Shown one piece after another: positions 4,802-5,505 of a DNA stretch of 5,505 nt. The position numbers and the translations under genes were made by a program. The notes below the pieces were generated by a model, which saw only the letters and a list, made by a program, of their open reading frames with translations, made no database searches and was not told the origin of the DNA. Each line of letters starts with the position of its first letter. Position 1 is the stretch's first letter. The stretch is taken from contig CAIWNO010000225.1 of NCBI GenBank assembly GCA_903914045.1, forward strand, positions 1-5,505. Direction: 5' to 3'. This DNA is from an uncultured bacterium. Lineage in GTDB: Bacteria > Planctomycetota > Phycisphaerae > Phycisphaerales > SM1A02.

Positions 4802-5505
4802 AGTGGTTCTTCCGAAATTGGTGCGGCCACATCCTTGGGCGCAAGTAGCGGGGGCTTGATGGCCAATGTGCTAAAGATATTGCGTTGCGTGATCGCGCGC
4901 AGCGACACCGGGCTCAGGCGTGGTCCAGCCTCGTTTGCCCAACGATTTACAGTCAAAATGCTTTGCAACGCAGCGCTTGGCGTGTGAAATGGAAATCCGC
5001 TTCCCGGCAAAATTTGCTCCAGCACTCCAAGTGATTGCGCGTCGGCAAGCGCCGGCAACAAGCGCCAAGGTCGAGCCACCAACATGGAAGTTTCCGTGAA
5101 CAGTTGCGGATGACGCGTCAACATGGCCAAGCATTCGTCGGTCCATGGCCAGCCGAATCCGCCGATGACAATTTTTAATTTTGGAAAATGTCGCGCCGGT
5201 TCATCCCACGCGCTTGGTCGACCAAAATCAATTGGCGCCGATCCAATGGACGCGCCCAATGGCAACGAGATCACGGGTCGACCTTCGGCTTCGCAGCGCT
5301 CCCACAATTTCATGGCTGTTGGATGCGATGGATGCATCCCTTGCGCCGCGGGAGAAACGCAAATTCCCTGCAAGTTGAAAGAGCGCGCGACGGCGAGTTG
5401 CTGACTCCAATCGGGCGCCAGTGGATCTATGCCCGCGAAACCAACAAGTCGAAATGGATCGCGCGCGACGGCCGCAGCGATGTCGGCGTGCGGAACGCAC
5501 ACGCC
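4798..5505 (-). CDS. Amidohydrolase-2-like TIM-barrel protein with substituted metal ligands (5' partial)
   Basis: The frame is open to the right edge and ends at TGA (4800-4798); 235 residues are visible, numbered here from the GTG codon at 5502. The layout fits the amidohydrolase-2/ACMSD-like family: RLVGFAGIDPLAP (18-30), an LQGICVSP strand (44-51), a Pro-x-x-x-x-LWERCEAEGRPV helix-strand (61-77), FPKLKIVIGGFGWPWTDE (106-123), a LFTETS strand (134-139) and PGSGFPF (166-172). In active relatives the third, fourth and sixth of these carry a His after the Gly-x-Pro-Val strand, a His before the Gly-x-Pro-Trp segment, and an Asp in the Gly-Ser-Asp-x-Pro turn. Here they read VISLPLG, GGFGWPW and GSGFP, so all three positions appear lost. 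The N-terminal HxH motif is beyond the edge. The protein may be catalytically inactive or use a different centre. It is the upstream partner of the lipoprotein gene. Confidence 0.75.
   Translation of the reverse strand, partial: GVCVPHADIAAAVARDPFRLVGFAGIDPLAPDWSQQLAVARSFNLQGICVSPAAQGMHPSHPTAMKLWERCEAEGRPVISLPLGASIGSAPIDFGRPSAWDEPARHFPKLKIVIGGFGWPWTDECLAMLTRHPQLFTETSMLVARPWRLLPALADAQSLGVLEQILPGSGFPFHTPSAALQSILTVNRWANEAGPRLSPVSLRAITQRNIFSTLAIKPPLLAPKDVAAPISEEPL

Noticed and set aside
4598..4844. Alternative - strand frame across the amidohydrolase/lipoprotein junction
   Set aside because: Composition is Arg/His-rich with no motif, and it overlaps both supported genes in a different frame.
113..5420. 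Recurring GGCGCC hexamers as a dispersed repeat or regulator site
   Set aside because: They occur mainly inside genes as Gly-Ala or Ala-Pro type codon pairs and show no regular spacing or extended consensus; better explained by genome composition.

Overview
The window holds six protein-coding genes, tightly packed and moderately GC-rich. Four read on the + strand and two on the - strand. I see no rRNA, tRNA, CRISPR array or mobile element. The organism looks like a free-living bacterium with a two-membrane envelope (a lipobox protein and a DsbD-like periplasmic redox domain). The YyaL/DsbD-alpha combination, the animal-like POT transporter, the scarcity of Shine-Dalgarno sites and the unfamiliar lipoprotein would fit the Planctomycetota/PVC group, possibly Phycisphaerae. 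This placement is inference from gene character and is not proven by any marker gene here.

Left part (1-1496, + strand): the window opens inside the C-terminal part of a YyaL/DUF255-type protein (six-hairpin region) that runs into a DsbD N-terminal-like immunoglobulin-fold domain ending in a Cys-X4-Cys motif. After about 135 bases comes a compact stand-alone asparaginase N-terminal domain of 172 residues. It keeps the catalytic Thr, Thr-Asp and Lys positions but has no C-terminal domain.

Centre (1497-4015, + strand): a 12-helix POT/PTR peptide transporter with motifs closer to animal PepT than to E. coli Dtp proteins and a large hydrophilic TM9-TM10 insert. A Nudix hydrolase with a perfect Nudix box follows 51 bases downstream. 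Asparaginase plus peptide transporter suggests peptide and amino-acid scavenging, but the link is only positional.

Right part (4085-5505, - strand): a two-gene operon. The upstream gene, cut by the window edge, is an amidohydrolase-2-like TIM-barrel protein in which several positions that normally carry metal-binding His/Asp are replaced. Its stop codon overlaps the GTG start of an unrecognised predicted lipoprotein in a GTGA junction. The + and - blocks converge on a 69-base gap containing a short perfect hairpin.

The best candidates for something undescribed are the substituted amidohydrolase coupled to the unknown lipoprotein, the YyaL/DsbD-alpha fusion, and the animal-like POT with its cysteine-containing insert. 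I found no evidence of a defence system or other multi-gene novel system.
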